From Glandiceps talaboti (taxonomy: Eukaryota > Hemichordata > Enteropneusta > Spengelidae): 64,000 nucleotides of DNA. The stretch covers positions 10,237,098 to 10,301,097 of the forward strand of contig NC_135560.1 of assembly GCF_964340395.1 (NCBI RefSeq), written 5' to 3'. Position 1 is the first letter of the stretch. Each line of letters starts with the position of its first letter. Below the pieces are notes generated by a model. It did no database searches. It was not told the DNA's origin and saw only the letters and a program-made list of their open reading frames with translations. Below are positions 35,028 to 48,470 of the stretch, piece after piece. Both the position numbers and the translations under genes were made by a program.

Positions 35028-36362
35028 TTGGACCTGGAAGTTACGATATATTGGACTTTTTGAATTAAATTGAAATTGAATTGAAATATATTTGGTATGG
35101 GTCATTACGATATATTGGACTTGGTATGGGAAGAACGATATATTGGACTCGGAATGGGAGTTACGATATATTGGACTTGGTATGGGAGTTATGATATATT
35201 AGACGTGGCATGGGAGTTATGATACATTGGACTTGGTATGGGAGGAACGATATATTGGACTTGGTATGGGAGGAACGATATATGACTTGGTATGGGGGTT
35301 ATGATATATCGGACTTCGTATTGGAGGATTGATATATTGGACTTGGTATGGGAGTTATGATATATTGGACTTGGTATGGGAGTTATGATATATTGGACTT
35401 GGAATGAGAGTTATAATATATTGGACTTGGAATGAGAGTTATAATATATTGGACTTTGAATGGGAGGTATGATATATTGGACTTGGAATGAGAGTTATAA
35501 TGTATTGGACTTGGAATGGGAGGTATGATATATTGGACTTGGAATGAGAGTTATAATATATTGGACTTTGAATGGGAGGTATGATATATTGGACTTGAAA
35601 TGGGAGTTACGATATATTGGACTTGGAATGGGAGTTATGATATATTGGACTTGGAATGGGAGTTATGATATATTGGACTTGGTATGGGTGTTACGATATA
35701 TTGGACTTGGTATGGGAGTTACGATATATTTGACTTGGAATGGGAGTTATGATATATTGGACTTGGTATGGGAGTTATGATATATTGGACTTGGTATGGG
35801 TGTTACGATATATTGGACTTGGAATGGAGGTTACGATATATTGGACTTGGAATGGGAGGTATGATATATTGGACTTGGAATGGAAGTTATGATATATTGG
35901 ACTTGGTATAGGAGGAACGATATATTGGACTTGGAATGGAAGTTATGATATATTGGACTTGGTATGGGTGTTACGATATATTGGACTTGGAATGGGAGTT
36001 ATGATATATTGGACTTGGTATGGGAGTTAGAATATATTGGACTTGGAATGGGAGTTAGGATATATTGGACTTGGAATGGGAGTTAGGATATATTGAACTT
36101 GGTATGGGAGTTACGATATATTGGACTTGGAATGGGAGTTATGATATATTGGACTTGGTATGGGAGTTATGATATATTGAACTTGGTATGGGAGATATGA
36201 TATATTGGACTTGAAATGGAAGTTATGATATATTGGACTTGGTATGGGAGGCATGATATATTGGACTTGAAATGGAAGTTATGATATATTGGACTTGGAA
36301 TGGGAGTTATGATATATTGGACTTGAAATGGGAGTTATAATATATTGGACTTGGTATGGAAA
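35028..36362. repeat. 28-bp minisatellite, array 2 (longest)
   Basis: About 46 units of the GTTATGATATATTGGACTTGG type over 1.3 kb. It begins after GTATTGGACCTGGAAG and ends ~230 bp from the stop of homeobox copy 2. Confidence 0.92.
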
Positions 36363-36590
36363 TGGCCCGGAGTGCTATTTGATAGAAAGAAAATAATATA
36401 CAAGAGTATATTTTGAATGAATAAAATCATTTAATCTTATAAGCAATGAATTTGTACAAGAATTAAAATTAAACATGAAACAGGCACAGGTAAATAAGTT
36501 CATTGTTCTCAAAAAGTGATATCAGAAAATGCTATAATTGGAATGCCAACAGCAAGGTGAATTAAAGTGTGTTGGGTTCAGAATTACTGT

Positions 36591-38149
36591 TCATTCTGCT
36601 GGTGTATCTTCACATATTATCAATGGACGAGGAGAATTATACAGATCGCCAATGTCACTCAAAGATGTTTCAGAAATAGGACTGCTGGACCGCGATGAAT
36701 CCGATGCCGATGATGGATGACTTGATGTCCGATGGCTGTTCATGTTGCCTGAAGCAGATATAAGATTAGAGTCAGCTGAGAGATGGAGAACCGGTCGGTA
36801 ATGGCTGGTAGATGGTGTGGGGAACTGCAGTACCGGGCAGAGAGTTCTGGAGAAGCGTGGATAGAAACACTGAGTGCCATTCGGGAATGCGTATGGTGCG
36901 GGATGATATGGACGAAGTGGTGCGTGTGGGCACCGTTGAACTGAAGTTGTAGGATAGACAGTATTTGATGACGGAGGACAAGCCGTTGGTTGTTGGTAAG
37001 TTGGCAGGGGTTGATGACCTGAGAGTTCGTACGACGAGGTGCGTGAGAACTTGTGTTGTGGTAGTGAAGACTTGTCAAGTTCAGGACTGGTAGGTGCCGG
37101 TATCTCTGTAACGCCTGGTGGTAGGTAGTGGAATGTGTTTTTGGTAACCTAAGGCGGCGGGTGATGAAGTGGTAGCTGTGGCAACGATGGGATGGTGACA
37201 GACAGCTTTTCTGTGTATGGTGGTGATTGTTTAGCCGATGTCATCCTAGAAATTGGCTTTCTTTCTCGCAGTTGTCTTTGCTTCATTACACGACGATTCT
37301 TGAACCAAATCTTTTGAAAGGAAAAAAAAAACGCTGGATGATATAAAAATGAGTCGTATGAGTTTACATATTTATACACCAACTAATTTAAGAATGATAC
37401 TTCACAAATAGAACTCATCTTTTCTATTACAAAATGAAACATGAAAAACAGTTACTGCCGAATCACCTTTTTTTCTATTTGGGTAACGAATTATATATTG
37501 TCATTTTTGCTCTGAATTGTAAAATGGCGCATCAGTATATACATCAACTGAAACAAAAAATCGTTAACCACAAACTCACCTTTATACTTTTTGTAGACAG
37601 TTCTGTTACCTTGGCAATCCATTCACAAAGACTGACATCAGGATATCGTGTAACGTTACAGAACACATCTTCCAATGCACGTCGTTGGGCTGAACTGAAT
37701 GTTGTACGGTAGCGAGGAAATCTGTGACGACGGTAACGAGATGACCAATCTGATGTCGTTGAACTGTCACATGAGGTGGAGGAACTCTGTGAATCCGTTG
37801 TATCTGTGCAAATGAAGAAAACAATATCAACTGAATTATTCTCTCAAACGTTCAAAACTTTACTTTACAAGTACATAGATGAGCGTCTTCAAATTATTCG
37901 ATTCTTCCCAAATTAACAGAAAACTGTAATAAATAGAGATTATAGTGATGAAATCTTACCTTCAGAATCAGTAGAGGTGTTGTTACTGTTACCATAACAA
38001 CCAATAGCGTTCTCCGGTATATTCGATACATCTAGTTGGGGTATGAGAGAAGACACTGAAGGAATTCTTTCAAGATTACTAAGTAAAGACATTTGTCTTG
38101 AATACTGGAACGGATCGGTGTAATGACAGGAACTGAAGCAAGTAGCCAT
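36591..38149 (-). pseudogene. Homeobox copy 2 (K50) with premature stop after the homeodomain
   Basis: Exons 38149-37960, 37803-37580 and 37310-36591 are preserved with identical lengths and splice sites to copy 1. A TAG at 37149-37151 replaces the Leu codon TTG of copy 1 (CCA TTG to CCT TAG on the minus strand). Translation would stop after residue 191, keeping the whole homeodomain but losing the last 186 residues. The frame after the stop remains in register to the normal TGA at 36591, so it is either a very young pseudogene or a truncated homeodomain protein. The sequence from about 37155 to 37836 is indistinguishable by eye from copy 1. Confidence 0.85.
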
Positions 38150-38217
38150 AGCTTACAGAGATGTGTACTCTAGGAGTGTTTGCTGAGTAATGATGAATGT
38201 TTGAAGAAATCCATCAG

Positions 38218-38225
38218 TATTTATA
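38218..38225 (-). promoter_or_regulatory. TATA box of homeobox copy 2
   Basis: Same TATAAATA and flanks as copy 1, ~70 bp before the ATG, so the promoter looks intact despite the nonsense codon. Confidence 0.65.
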
Positions 38226-38265
38226 CCTTATTTCGTTTCAACTTAGCCGCGTACTTTGACTGGGT

Positions 38266-38441
38266 GACCGCTAATATTGTAAAAGATGTAGGTGTGAATC
38301 GACCTTATTTGGAGGCGCAGTAAACAATAGGCCTTTGAACTTATATCATCTTTGACCGCTAATATTGTAACAGATGTAGGTGTGAATCGAACTTACTTGG
38401 AGGCGCAGTAAACAATAGGCCTTTGAACTTATATCATCTTT
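38266..38441 (-). promoter_or_regulatory. 88-bp upstream module, duplicated (copy 2)
   Basis: Two 88-bp units begin at 38266 and 38354. Each has a GCGCAGTAAACAATAGG forkhead-like site and CCTTTGAAC, a TCF/LEF-like site. Confidence 0.5.
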
Positions 38442-38675
38442 GACCGCATACAATGACATTATCGTCGGCTTTTACTTTTGATGCTGTGTGAAAGTGGCAA
38501 CTAGTGGTCTGTGGTGGCAATTATGGTGCCGGTCCATCGACACCAGACCTTTAGGAAACTCCAACCACTAAACATAAGTTTATGACTGCCATCTCAACTC
38601 AAATCAAATTCATGTTTTTCTTTTTAGTTTGTAAGTTGTGCCTCATTTTTAGTAGACCCTACTTGTAGGCATAAG

Positions 38676-38842
38676 TCTTGTCTTGTCTTGTCTTGTCTTG
38701 TCTTGTCTTATTTTATCTCATGTTATTATATGTTATGTTATGTTATGTTATGTTATGTTATGTTATGTTATGTTATGTTAGGTTATGTTATCTTATGTTA
38801 TGTTATCTTATCTTATGTTATGTTATCTTATCTTATCTTATA
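38676..38842. repeat. (TCTTG)n-(TTATG)n composite microsatellite, unit 2
   Basis: Shorter TCTTG run (about 6) than unit 1, with TTATG and TTATC runs. Confidence 0.9.
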
Positions 38843-40985
38843 CCCGTTAGATACATTTTCTATGAAGCCGGTGTTCGAGTGATCAATGCATTAAGAACGG
38901 GATTAAGATATACTTGATTGACAGGAATGAATCAACGAAATATACATATATCGTAGTTGACTTGATTGGCAGGAAATCAATATATCGGAGTAGATTTGAT
39001 TGATACCATAGATATTTCTCCACAATAAGAATAATGTATCTGATAGGAAAGTCTACTTATATTTTAGCATAAAAAGTGGAAGGCCACTGTCTATGATTTT
39101 AGACCGTTGTACGTCGGGTCGTTCCGCCCTCATCGAGAGGGATTGACTGTTGTGTGTGGGCGCCCTGTCACGGCGTAGAGTGTACATATATATTTGTGTT
39201 AATAATTGACTGTGTACGTATATGACGCTATTCATACTTGTGAGATTCGCGGTATGTGTAAAGCCTGCAGAATACTACGCCCATTCTCTTTCTGTATATC
39301 ATAGCGTACAATAGGAAGTGTGAATTTGATGGAAAGTAAATCAAATTTCATTTCAGTGCGTCCGCAGAAGGTATCCTTTGTAAATGTGGGTGTTTTTCAC
39401 CAAACAATAGTTCACAGTGATTGACACCTGTCTGATGTCAGAAAGTTGCCGACATGTCATTCCTCATTATCACGTACTGCCCATGGTGTTACATCTAAGT
39501 TGAGTAGAGTCGTGCTTTGGATAGTTAACGACCGTTTGACACTCAAGCCCGGTACCGAAGTTAACCACTAGGTATCTCAAGCCATCGACTTTGAATATTA
39601 GCAAAACATGGCGAATCTACAACTTCATAGTCGTAAAGATGCAATGGAGTCGGGGAGGGTAATATTTTACGGTACAGCCCGAGCCAGATTCCCCCACCTC
39701 GGCCCTCCCTCCTTGTAAGTGCTGTTTATCCCAAAGTATTACAGATTTTTACGAGGTAAGCTAAATTAAGAAAGAAGACAGCCTTTTATCGATTAATTGT
39801 GGAATGATAAGTTTGAAAAGAAAACGTATCCAAATCTTTGTCCATCCAATATAAGTTCACCTGCCATAATTATGGTATTTAAAAAAAAAAAAAAATTATG
39901 TGTACTGTCACTCCGATGACTACTATTAATAGTCAAGATACTTTATTAGTGATTTTATTCTGTCTAGGGACTATGTTATTTAGAACCTATACTCTCAATG
40001 GTGGTATCTTACCGAGTAAGCTTATCTGTGCGTGAGTGTTTATTCAGTTTCTTAGACAGACTATCAACAGCACTACATGTACTCTCAGTCGTTTGTACTG
40101 TTCCTTTGCATCAGACGTGCAATCGAGGGCGTTTACGCCCCATCGCCCCAAGCAATATCATCCTCAACTTCGGCGTTTGTTCGGCCAGTGACGTATAACT
40201 GGTTCGGCAACCTTCGTAGCATAGACCCGTGTGGTCTTGACTGTAATGTCGGGCAGACCTACAGAAAATGTGAAATCCACGGGTGTTTTATATGCCCGAT
40301 ATAGTTTCAACAAAGTATCCACTGTCTCTACTTACACTTGAAGACCGAGACCGCTCGTACGGTAAAAGATGAAGGTGTCGTTCTGTCTTCTTTGAAGATA
40401 CAGAAAACGTCCGGGCTTTGAACTTTTATCATCTTTGAATAAGAACGCACACAGTGACATTCTTGTCGGCTTGTTAGTTTTGATGTTGTTTGAAGAAAGT
40501 GACCGATGCCGAATCATTGGCACCATATCTCTAGGAAAGTGAGCTGACAAATGAACAGAATCTCCGAAAAGCCTACCATGAAACACAAGTGCCATCCAAC
40601 TAGAACTCAATATGGAAATTTAGATCTGGAGTGATTACACACCAGCTACATGACAGTAGACACACACCAACGAGGAAACTGGTTTTTCCAATCACCTGGG
40701 TTTAGCTAGAGTGATTTGTATTCATATGTTGGCGAGAAGTGTGAGTGTTCGCATATACATAGATTCATATATATATGTGTGTAAAAACAAAAACCTGAAT
40801 ACGCCTAGAGGATGCGACATTTTTACCTAATTCGGGGGATCGGTGTTTTTGGTATGGGTCATTTTGAAAAAAAAACACCACTTGAATTTTAAGGGGGTGT
40901 GTCATTTTGGAAGTGGCGATCACTATAGTAAACAGCCATATAATAGTATTTGTTATTTTGGTTCTTTTAAAATGACTCCTAATAC
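38843..40985. repeat. Conserved non-coding part of repeat unit 2
   Basis: Same block order as unit 1: GGGCGCCC element near 39155, the AACAATAGTTCACAG block near 39405, the ~600-bp segment near 39995-40610 and the GGTATGGGTCATTTTG block near 40852. It additionally has a CATATACATAGATTCATATATATATG segment near 40750 that is missing from unit 1. No coding gene called. Confidence 0.75.
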
Positions 40986-41440
40986 GTCGTCTCGTATTGG
41001 ACCTGGAAGTTACGATATATTGGACCTGGAAGTTACGATATATTGGACTTTTTGAATTGAATTGAAATTGAATTGAAATTTATTTGGTATGGGTAATTAC
41101 GATATATTGGACTTGGTATGGGAGGAACGATATATTGGACTTGCTATGGGAGTTACGATATATTGGATTTGGTATGGGAGTTATGATACGTTGGACTTGG
41201 AATGGGAGTTATGATATATTGGACTTGGTGTGGGAGTTACGATATATGGTGGACTTGGGATGGGAGTTACGATATATTGGACTTGGTATGGGAGTTACGA
41301 TATATTGGACTTGGAATGGGAGTTATGATATTTTGGACTTGGAATGGGAGTTATGATATATTGGACTTGGAATGGGAGTTGTGATATATTGGACTTGGAA
41401 TGGGAGTTATGATATATTGGACTTGGAATGGGAATGGGAA
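40986..41440. repeat. 28-bp minisatellite, array 3
   Basis: About 14 units of the GTTATGATATATTGGACTTGG type, ending ~220 bp from the stop of homeobox copy 3. Confidence 0.9.
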
Positions 41441-41662
41441 GGCTATTTGATAGAAATAAAATGATATACAATAGTATATTTTGAATGAATAAAATACATT
41501 TAATCTTATAAGCAATCTAAATGTACAAGAATTAAAATTAAACATCAAATTACAGGCACTGGTAAATAAGTTCATTGTTCTCAAAAAGTGATTTCAGAAA
41601 ATGCTACAATTGGAATGTCAACAGCAAGGTGAATTGAAGTGTGTTGAGTTCAGAATTACTGT

Positions 41663-43219
41663 TCATTCTGCTGGTGTATCTTCACAAATTATCAACTGAC
41701 GGGGAGAATTATACAGATCGCCAATGTCACTCAAAGATATTTCAGAAATAGGACTGCTGGAACGCGATGAATCAGATACTGGTGATGGATGACTTGATGT
41801 CCGATGGCTATTCATGTTGTCTGAAGCAGATATAAGATCAGAGTCAGCTGAGAGATGAAGAACTGGTCGGTAATGGCTGCTAGATGGTGTCGGGAACTGC
41901 AGTACCGGGCAGAGAGTTCTGGAGAAGCGTGGATAGAAACACTGAGTGCCGTTCGGGAATGCGTATGGTGCGGGATGATATGGACGAAGTGGTGCGTGTG
42001 GGTACCGTTGAACTGAAGTTGTAGGATAGACAGCATTTGATGATGGAGGATAAGCCGTTGGTTGGTGGTAAGTTGTCAGGGGTTGATGACTTGAGAGGTC
42101 GTACGACGAGGTGCGTGAGAACCTGTGTTGTGGTAGTGAAGACTTGTCAAGTTCAGGACTGGTAGGTGCCGGTATCTCTGTAACGCCTGGTGGTAGGTAG
42201 TGGAATGTGTTTTTGGTAACCAATGGCGGCGGGTGATGAAGTGGTAGCTGTGGCAACGATGGGATGGTGACAGACAGCTTTTCAGTGTATGGTGGTGATT
42301 GCTTAGCCGATGTCATCCTAGAAGTTGACTTTCTTTCTCGCAGTTGTCGTTGCTGCATTGCACGACGATTCCGGAACCAAATCTTTTGAAAGGAAAAAAA
42401 ACGTTGGATGATATAAAAATGAGTCGTATGAGTTTACATATTCATACACCAACTAATTTAAGAATGATACTTCACAAATAGAACTCATCTTTTCTTTTAC
42501 AAAATGAAACATGAAAAACAGTTACTGCCGAATCACCTTTTTTTCTATTTGGGTAACGAATTATATATTGTCATTTTTGCTCTGAATTGTAAAATGGCGT
42601 ATCAGTATATACATCAACTGAAACAAAAAATCATTAACCACAAACTCACCTTTATACTTTTTGTAGACAGTTCTGTTACCTTGGCAATCCATTCACAAAG
42701 ACTGCCATTAGGATATCGTGTAACGTTACAGAACACATCTTCCAATGCACGTCGTTGGGCTGAACTGAATGTTGTACGATAGCGAGGAAATCTGTTACGA
42801 CGGCTACGAGATGACCAATCTGATGTCGTTGAACTGTCACACGAGGTGGAGGAACTCTGTGAATCCGTTGTATCTGTGCAAATGAAGAAAACAATATCAA
42901 CTGAATTATTCTCTCAAACGTTCAAAACTTTACTTTACAAGTACATAGATGAGCGTCTTCAAATTATTCGATTCTTCCCAAATTAACAGAAAAATGAAAT
43001 AAATACAGATTATAGTGATGAAATCTTACCTTCAGAATTAGTAGAGGTGTTGTTACTGTTACCATAACAACCAATAGCGTTCTCCGGTATATTCGATACA
43101 TCTAGTCGGGGTATGAGAGAAGACACTGAAGGAATTCTTTCAAGATTACTAAGTAAAGACATTTGTCTTGAATACTGGAACGGATCGGTGTAATGACAGG
43201 AACTGAAGCAAGTAGCCAT
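41663..43219 (-). CDS. Paired-like homeobox protein, tandem copy 3 (R50)
   Basis: Exons 43219-43030, 42873-42650 and 42382-41663; the frame is intact for 377 residues. The recognition helix reads IWFRNRRAMQQRQ, so position 50 is Arg instead of Lys and residues 54 and 56 change as well. The helix-2 cap is PNG, not PDV. The homeodomain arm is RSRRNRF where other copies have RYRRHRF. Exon 1 has PRL for PQL and TNSE for TDSE. Confidence 0.87.
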
Positions 43220-43287
43220 AGCTTACAGAGATGTGTACTCTAGGAGTGTTTGCTGAGCAATGGTGAATGTTTGAAGAAATCCATCAG

Positions 43288-43295
43288 TATTTATA
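43288..43295 (-). promoter_or_regulatory. TATA box of homeobox copy 3
   Basis: TATAAATA in conserved context ~70 bp before the ATG. Confidence 0.65.
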
Positions 43296-43335
43296 CCTTA
43301 TTTCGTTTCAACTTAGCCGCGTACTTTGACTGGGT

Positions 43336-43511
43336 AACCGCTAGTTTTGTAAAAGATGTAGGTGTGAATCGACCTTATTTGGAGGCGCAGTAAACAATAG
43401 GCCTTTGAACTTATATCATCTTTGACCGCTAATATTGTAAAAGATGTAGGTGTGAATCGAACTTACTTGGAGGCGCAGTAAACAATAGGCTTTTGAACTT
43501 ATATCATCTTT
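43336..43511 (-). promoter_or_regulatory. 88-bp upstream module, duplicated (copy 3)
   Basis: Units begin at 43336 (variant AACCGCTAGTTTTG) and 43424. The inner unit keeps CCTTTGAAC; in the outer one it reads CTTTTGAAC. Confidence 0.45.
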
Positions 43512-43746
43512 GACCGCATACAATGACATTATCGTCGGCTTTTACTTTTGATGCTGTGTGAAAGTAGCAACTAGTGGTCTGTGGTGGCAATTATGGTGCC
43601 GATCCATCGACACCAGACCTTTAGGAAACTCCAACCACTAAACATAAGTTTATGACTGCCATCTCAACTCAAATCAAATTCATGTTTTTCTTTTTAGTTT
43701 GTAAGTTGTGCCTCATTTTTACATAGACCCTACTTGTAGGCATAAG

Positions 43747-43887
43747 TCTTGTCTTGTCTTGTCTTGTCTTGTCTTATTTTATCTCATGTTATTACATGTT
43801 ATGTTATTTTATGTTATGTTATGTTAGGTTATGTTATCTTATGTTATGTTATCTTATGTTATGTTATCTTATCTTATCTTATCTTAT
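43747..43887. repeat. (TCTTG)n-(TTATG)n composite microsatellite, unit 3
   Basis: Short TCTTG run (about 5), then TTATG mixed with TTATT and TTATC. Confidence 0.88.
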
Positions 43888-46025
43888 ACCCGTTAGATAG
43901 ATTTTCTATGAAGCCGGTGTTCGAGTGATCAATGCATTAAGAAAGGGATTAAGATATACTTGATTGACAAGAATGAATCAACGAAATACATATATCGTAG
44001 TTGACTTGATTGGCAGGAAATCAATATGTCGGAGTAGATTTGATTGATACCATAGATATTTCTCCAGAATAAGAATAATGTATTTGATAGGAAAGTCTAC
44101 TTATATTTTAGAATAGAAAGTGGAAGGCCACTGTCTATGATTTTAGACCGTTGTACGTCGGGTCGTTCCGCCCTCATCGAGAGGGATTGACTGTTGTGTG
44201 AGGGCGCCCTATCACGGCGTAGACTACATATATATTTGTGTTAGAATTTGACTGTGTACGTATATGACGCTATTCGTGAGATTCATGGTATGTGTAAAGC
44301 CTGCAGAATACTACGCCCATTCTCTTTCTGTATATCATAGCGTACAATAGGAAGTGTGAATTTGATGGAAAATAAATTTCTTTTCAGTGCGTCCGCAGAA
44401 GGTGTCCTTTGTAAATGTGGGTGTTTTTCACCAAACAATAGTTCACGGTGATTGACACCTGTCTGATGTCAGAAAGTTGCCGACATGTCATTCCTCATTA
44501 TCACGTACCGCTCATGGTGTTCCATCTAAGTTGAGTAGAGTCGTGCTTTGGATAGGTAACGACCGTTTGACACTCAAGCCCGGCACCGAAGTAAACCACT
44601 AGGTTTTATCTCTAGCCACCGACTTTAGATCATAGCAAAACAAGGCGAATCTACAACTTTATAGTCGTAAAGATGCAATGGAGTCGGGAGGGTAATATTT
44701 TACGGCACAGCCCGAGCCAGATTCCCCCACCCCGGCCCTCCCTCCTTGTAAGTGCTGTTGTGTCCATAAGTATTACAGATTTTTACGACGTAAGCTAAAT
44801 TAAGAAAGAAGATAGCCTTTTATCGATTAATTGTGGAATGATAAGTTTGAAAAGAAAACGTATCCAAATCGTTGTCCATCCAATATAAGTTCACCTGCCA
44901 TAATTATGGTATTTAAATTTTTTTTAATAATATGTACTGTCACTCCGATGACTACTATTAATAGTCCAGATACTTTATTAGTGATTTTATTATGTTTAGG
45001 GACTAAGCTTATGTTATTTAGAACCTCTGCTCTCAATAGTGGTATCTCATCGAGTAAGTTTATATGTGCATGAGTGTTTATTCAGTTTCTTAGACAGACT
45101 ATCAACAGCACTACATGTACTCTCTCAGTCGTTTGTATTGTTGCTTTGCATCAAAGGTGCAATCCGAGGGTGTTTACGCCCCAGCGCCCCGAGCATTCTC
45201 TTCGGCGTTTGTTCGGCCAGGGAAACTGGTTAGGCAACCTTCGGAGCATAGACCCATGTGATCTTGACTGTAATGTCGGACAGACCTACCGAAAACGTGA
45301 AATCCACGGGTGTTTTATATGCCCTATATAGTTCCAACATAGAATCGACCTTCCACTTTGACTTGGAGACCGAGACCGCTAGTACAGTAAAAGATGAAGG
45401 TGTCGATCTGTCTTCTTTGAATATATAGAAAACGTTCGGGCTTTGAACTTTTATCATCTTTGAATAAGAACGCACACAGTGACATTCTTGTCGGCTTGTT
45501 AGTTTTTATGTTGTTTGAAGAAAGTGACCGATGCCGAAACATTGGCACCATATCTCTAGGAAAGTGAGCTGACATATGAACAGCAACTCCGAAAAGCCTA
45601 CCATGAAACACAAGTGCCATCCAACTATAATAGAACTCAATATGGAAATTTAGATCTGGAGTGAATACACACTGGATACATCACAGTAGACACACACCAA
45701 GGAGGAAACTGGTTTTTCCAATCACCTGGGTTTAGCTAGAGTGATTTGTATTCATATGTTGGCGAGAACTGCGAGTATTTGTATATGCATTGATTCATAT
45801 AAATATATATGTGTAAAAACAAAAACCTGAATACGCCTAGAGGACGCGTCATTTTTAACTAATTGTGGGGATCGGTGTTTTTGGTATGGGTTATTTTGAA
45901 AAAAAACACCACTTGAATTTTAAAGGGGTGTGTCATTTTGGAAGTGGCGATCACTATAGTAAAAAGCCATATAAGAGTATTTGTTATTTTGGTTCTTTTA
46001 AATGACTCCTAACACGTCGTCTCCT
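43888..46025. repeat. Conserved non-coding part of repeat unit 3
   Basis: Same block order as the other units; GGGCGCCC element near 44205, ~600-bp segment near 45020-45640, GGTATGGGTTATTTTG block near 45883. No gene called. Confidence 0.75.
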
Positions 46026-46300
46026 ATTGGACCTGGAAGTTACGATATATTGGACTTTTTGAATTGAATTGAAATTGAATTGAAATATATTTGGTATGGG
46101 TCATTACGATATATTGGACTTGGTATGGGAGTTATGATATATTGGACTTCGAATGGGAGTTACGATATATTGGACCTGGAATGGGAGTCACGATATATTG
46201 GACTTGGTATGGGAGGAACGATATATTGGACTTGGAATGGGAGTTATGATATATTGGACTTGGAATGGGAGTTATGATATATTGGACTTGGAATGGGAGG
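46026..46300. repeat. 28-bp minisatellite, array 4
   Basis: About eight units, ~215 bp from the stop of homeobox copy 4. Confidence 0.9.
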
Positions 46301-46516
46301 GCTATTTGATCGAAAGAAAATGATATATAATAGTATTTGAATGAATAAAATATATTTAATCTTATAAGCAATGAATTTGTACAAGAATTAAAATTAAACA
46401 TCAAATTACAGGCACGGGTAAGTAAGTTCATTGTTCTCAAAAAGTGATCAGAAAATGCTACAATTGGAATGTCAACAGCAAGGTGAATTAAAGTGTTTTG
46501 AGTTCAGAATTACTGT

Positions 46517-48077
46517 TCATTCTGCTGGTGTATCTTCACAAATTATCAACTGACGGGGAGAATTATACAGATCGCCAATGTCACTCAAAGATATTTCAGA
46601 AATAGGACTACTGGAACGCGATGAATCAGATGCCGCTGATGGATGACTTGATGTCCGATGGCTGTTCATGTTGTCTGAAGCAGATATAAGATTAGAGTCA
46701 GCTGAGAGATGAAGAACCGGTCGGTAATGGCTGCTAGATGGTGTCGGGAACTGCAGTACTGGGCAGAGAGTTCTGGAGAAGCGTGGGTAGAAACACTGAG
46801 TGCCGTTCGGGAATGCGTATGGTGCGGGATGATATGGACGAAGTGGTGCGTGTGGGTACCGTTGAACTGAAGTTGTAGGATAGACAGCATTTGATGATGC
46901 AGGATAAGCCGTTGGTTGGTGGTAAGTTGGCAGGGGTTGATGACCTGAGAGCTCGTACGACGAGGTGTGTGAGAACCTGTGTTGTTGTAGTGAAGACTTG
47001 TCAAGTTCAGGACTGGTAGGTGCCGGTATCTCTGTAACGCCTGGTGGTAGGTAGTGGAATGTGTTTTTGGTAACCAATGGCGGCGGGTGATGAAGTGGTA
47101 GCTGTGGCAACGATGGGATGGTGACAGACAGCTTTTCTGTGTATGGTGGTGATCGCTTAGCCGATGTCATCCTAGAAGTTGACTTTCTTTCTCGCAGTTG
47201 TCGTTGCTGTATTGCACGACGATTCCGGAACCAAATCTTATGAAAGGAAAAAAAAAACATTGGATGAAATACAAATGAGTCGTATGAGGTGACATATTTA
47301 TACACCAACTGATTTAAGAATGATACTTCACAAAATTAATAGAACTTATCTTTTCTTTTACAAAATGAAACATGAAAAACAGATACTGTTTTTTCTATTT
47401 GGGTAACGAATTATATATTGTCATTTTTGCTCTGAATTTATAACATGTAAAATGGCGCATCAGTACATACATCAACTGAAACAAAAAATCATTAACCACA
47501 AACTCACCTTTATACTTTTTGTAGACAGTTCTGTTACCTTGGCAATCCATTCACAAAGACTGACATCAGGATATCGTGTAACGTTACAGAACACATCTTC
47601 CAATGCACGTCGTTGGGCTGAACTGAATGTTGTACGGTAGCGAGGAAATCTGTGACGACGGTAACGAGATGACCAATCAGATGTCGTTGAACTGTCACAC
47701 GAGGTGGAGGAACTCTGTGAATCCGTTGTATCTGTGCAAATGAAGAAAACAATATCAACTGAATTATTCTCTCAAACGTTCAAAACTTTACTTTACAAGT
47801 ACATAGATGAGCGTCTTCAAATTATTCGATTCTTCCCAAATTAACTGAAAAATGAAATAAATACAGATTGTAGTGATGAAATCTTACCTTCAGAATCAGT
47901 AAAGGTGTTGTTACTGTTACCATAACAACCAATAGCGTTCTCCGGTATATTCGATACATCTAGTTGGGGTATGAGAGAAGACACTGAAGGAATTCTTTCA
48001 AGATTACTAAGTAAAGACATTTGTCTTGAATACTGGTACGGATCGGTGTAATGACAGGAACTGAAGCAAGTAGCCAT
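46517..48077 (-). CDS. Paired-like homeobox protein, tandem copy 4 (R50)
   Basis: Exons 48077-47888, 47731-47508 and 47236-46517; intact 377-residue frame. The recognition helix is IWFRNRRAIQQRQ (R50 type, with Ile at 55), but the exon-2 half carries PDV as in copies 1 and 2. It is therefore a mosaic of the two variant classes. The exon-3 acceptor reads TTTCATAAG, unlike the TTTCAAAAG of most copies. Confidence 0.87.
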
Positions 48078-48145
48078 AGCTTACAGAGAAGTGTACTCTA
48101 GGAGTGTTTAGTGAGCAATGGTGAATGTTTGAAGAAATCCATCAG

Positions 48146-48153
48146 TATTTATA
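48146..48153 (-). promoter_or_regulatory. TATA box of homeobox copy 4
   Basis: TATAAATA in conserved context ~70 bp before the ATG. Confidence 0.65.
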
Positions 48154-48193
48154 CCTTATTTCGTTTCAACTTAGCCGCGTACTTTGACTGGGT

Positions 48194-48281
48194 GACCGCT
48201 AATATTGTAAAAGATGTAGGTGTGAATCGAACTTATTTGGAGGCGCAGTAAACAATAGGCCTTTGAACTTATACCATCTTT
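48194..48281 (-). promoter_or_regulatory. 88-bp upstream module, single copy (copy 4)
   Basis: One unit with both the GTAAACAAT and CCTTTGAAC motifs. Confidence 0.45.
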
Positions 48282-48470
48282 GACCGCATACAATGACATT
48301 GTGGTCGGCTTTTACTTTTGATGCTGTGTGAAAGTGGCAACTCGTGGTCTGTGGTGGCAATTATTGTGCCGATCCATCGACACCAGACCTTTAGGAAACT
48401 CCAACCACTAAACATAAGTTTATGACTGCCATCTCAACTCAAATCAAATTCATGTTTTTCTTTTTAGTTT

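Noticed and set aside
35544-35780. Repetitive Tyr/Asp/Leu/Trp frames in the 28-bp minisatellites
   Set aside because: The 28-bp unit lacks stops in several frames, so long frames arise automatically; unit length is not a multiple of 3 and no gene features flank them.
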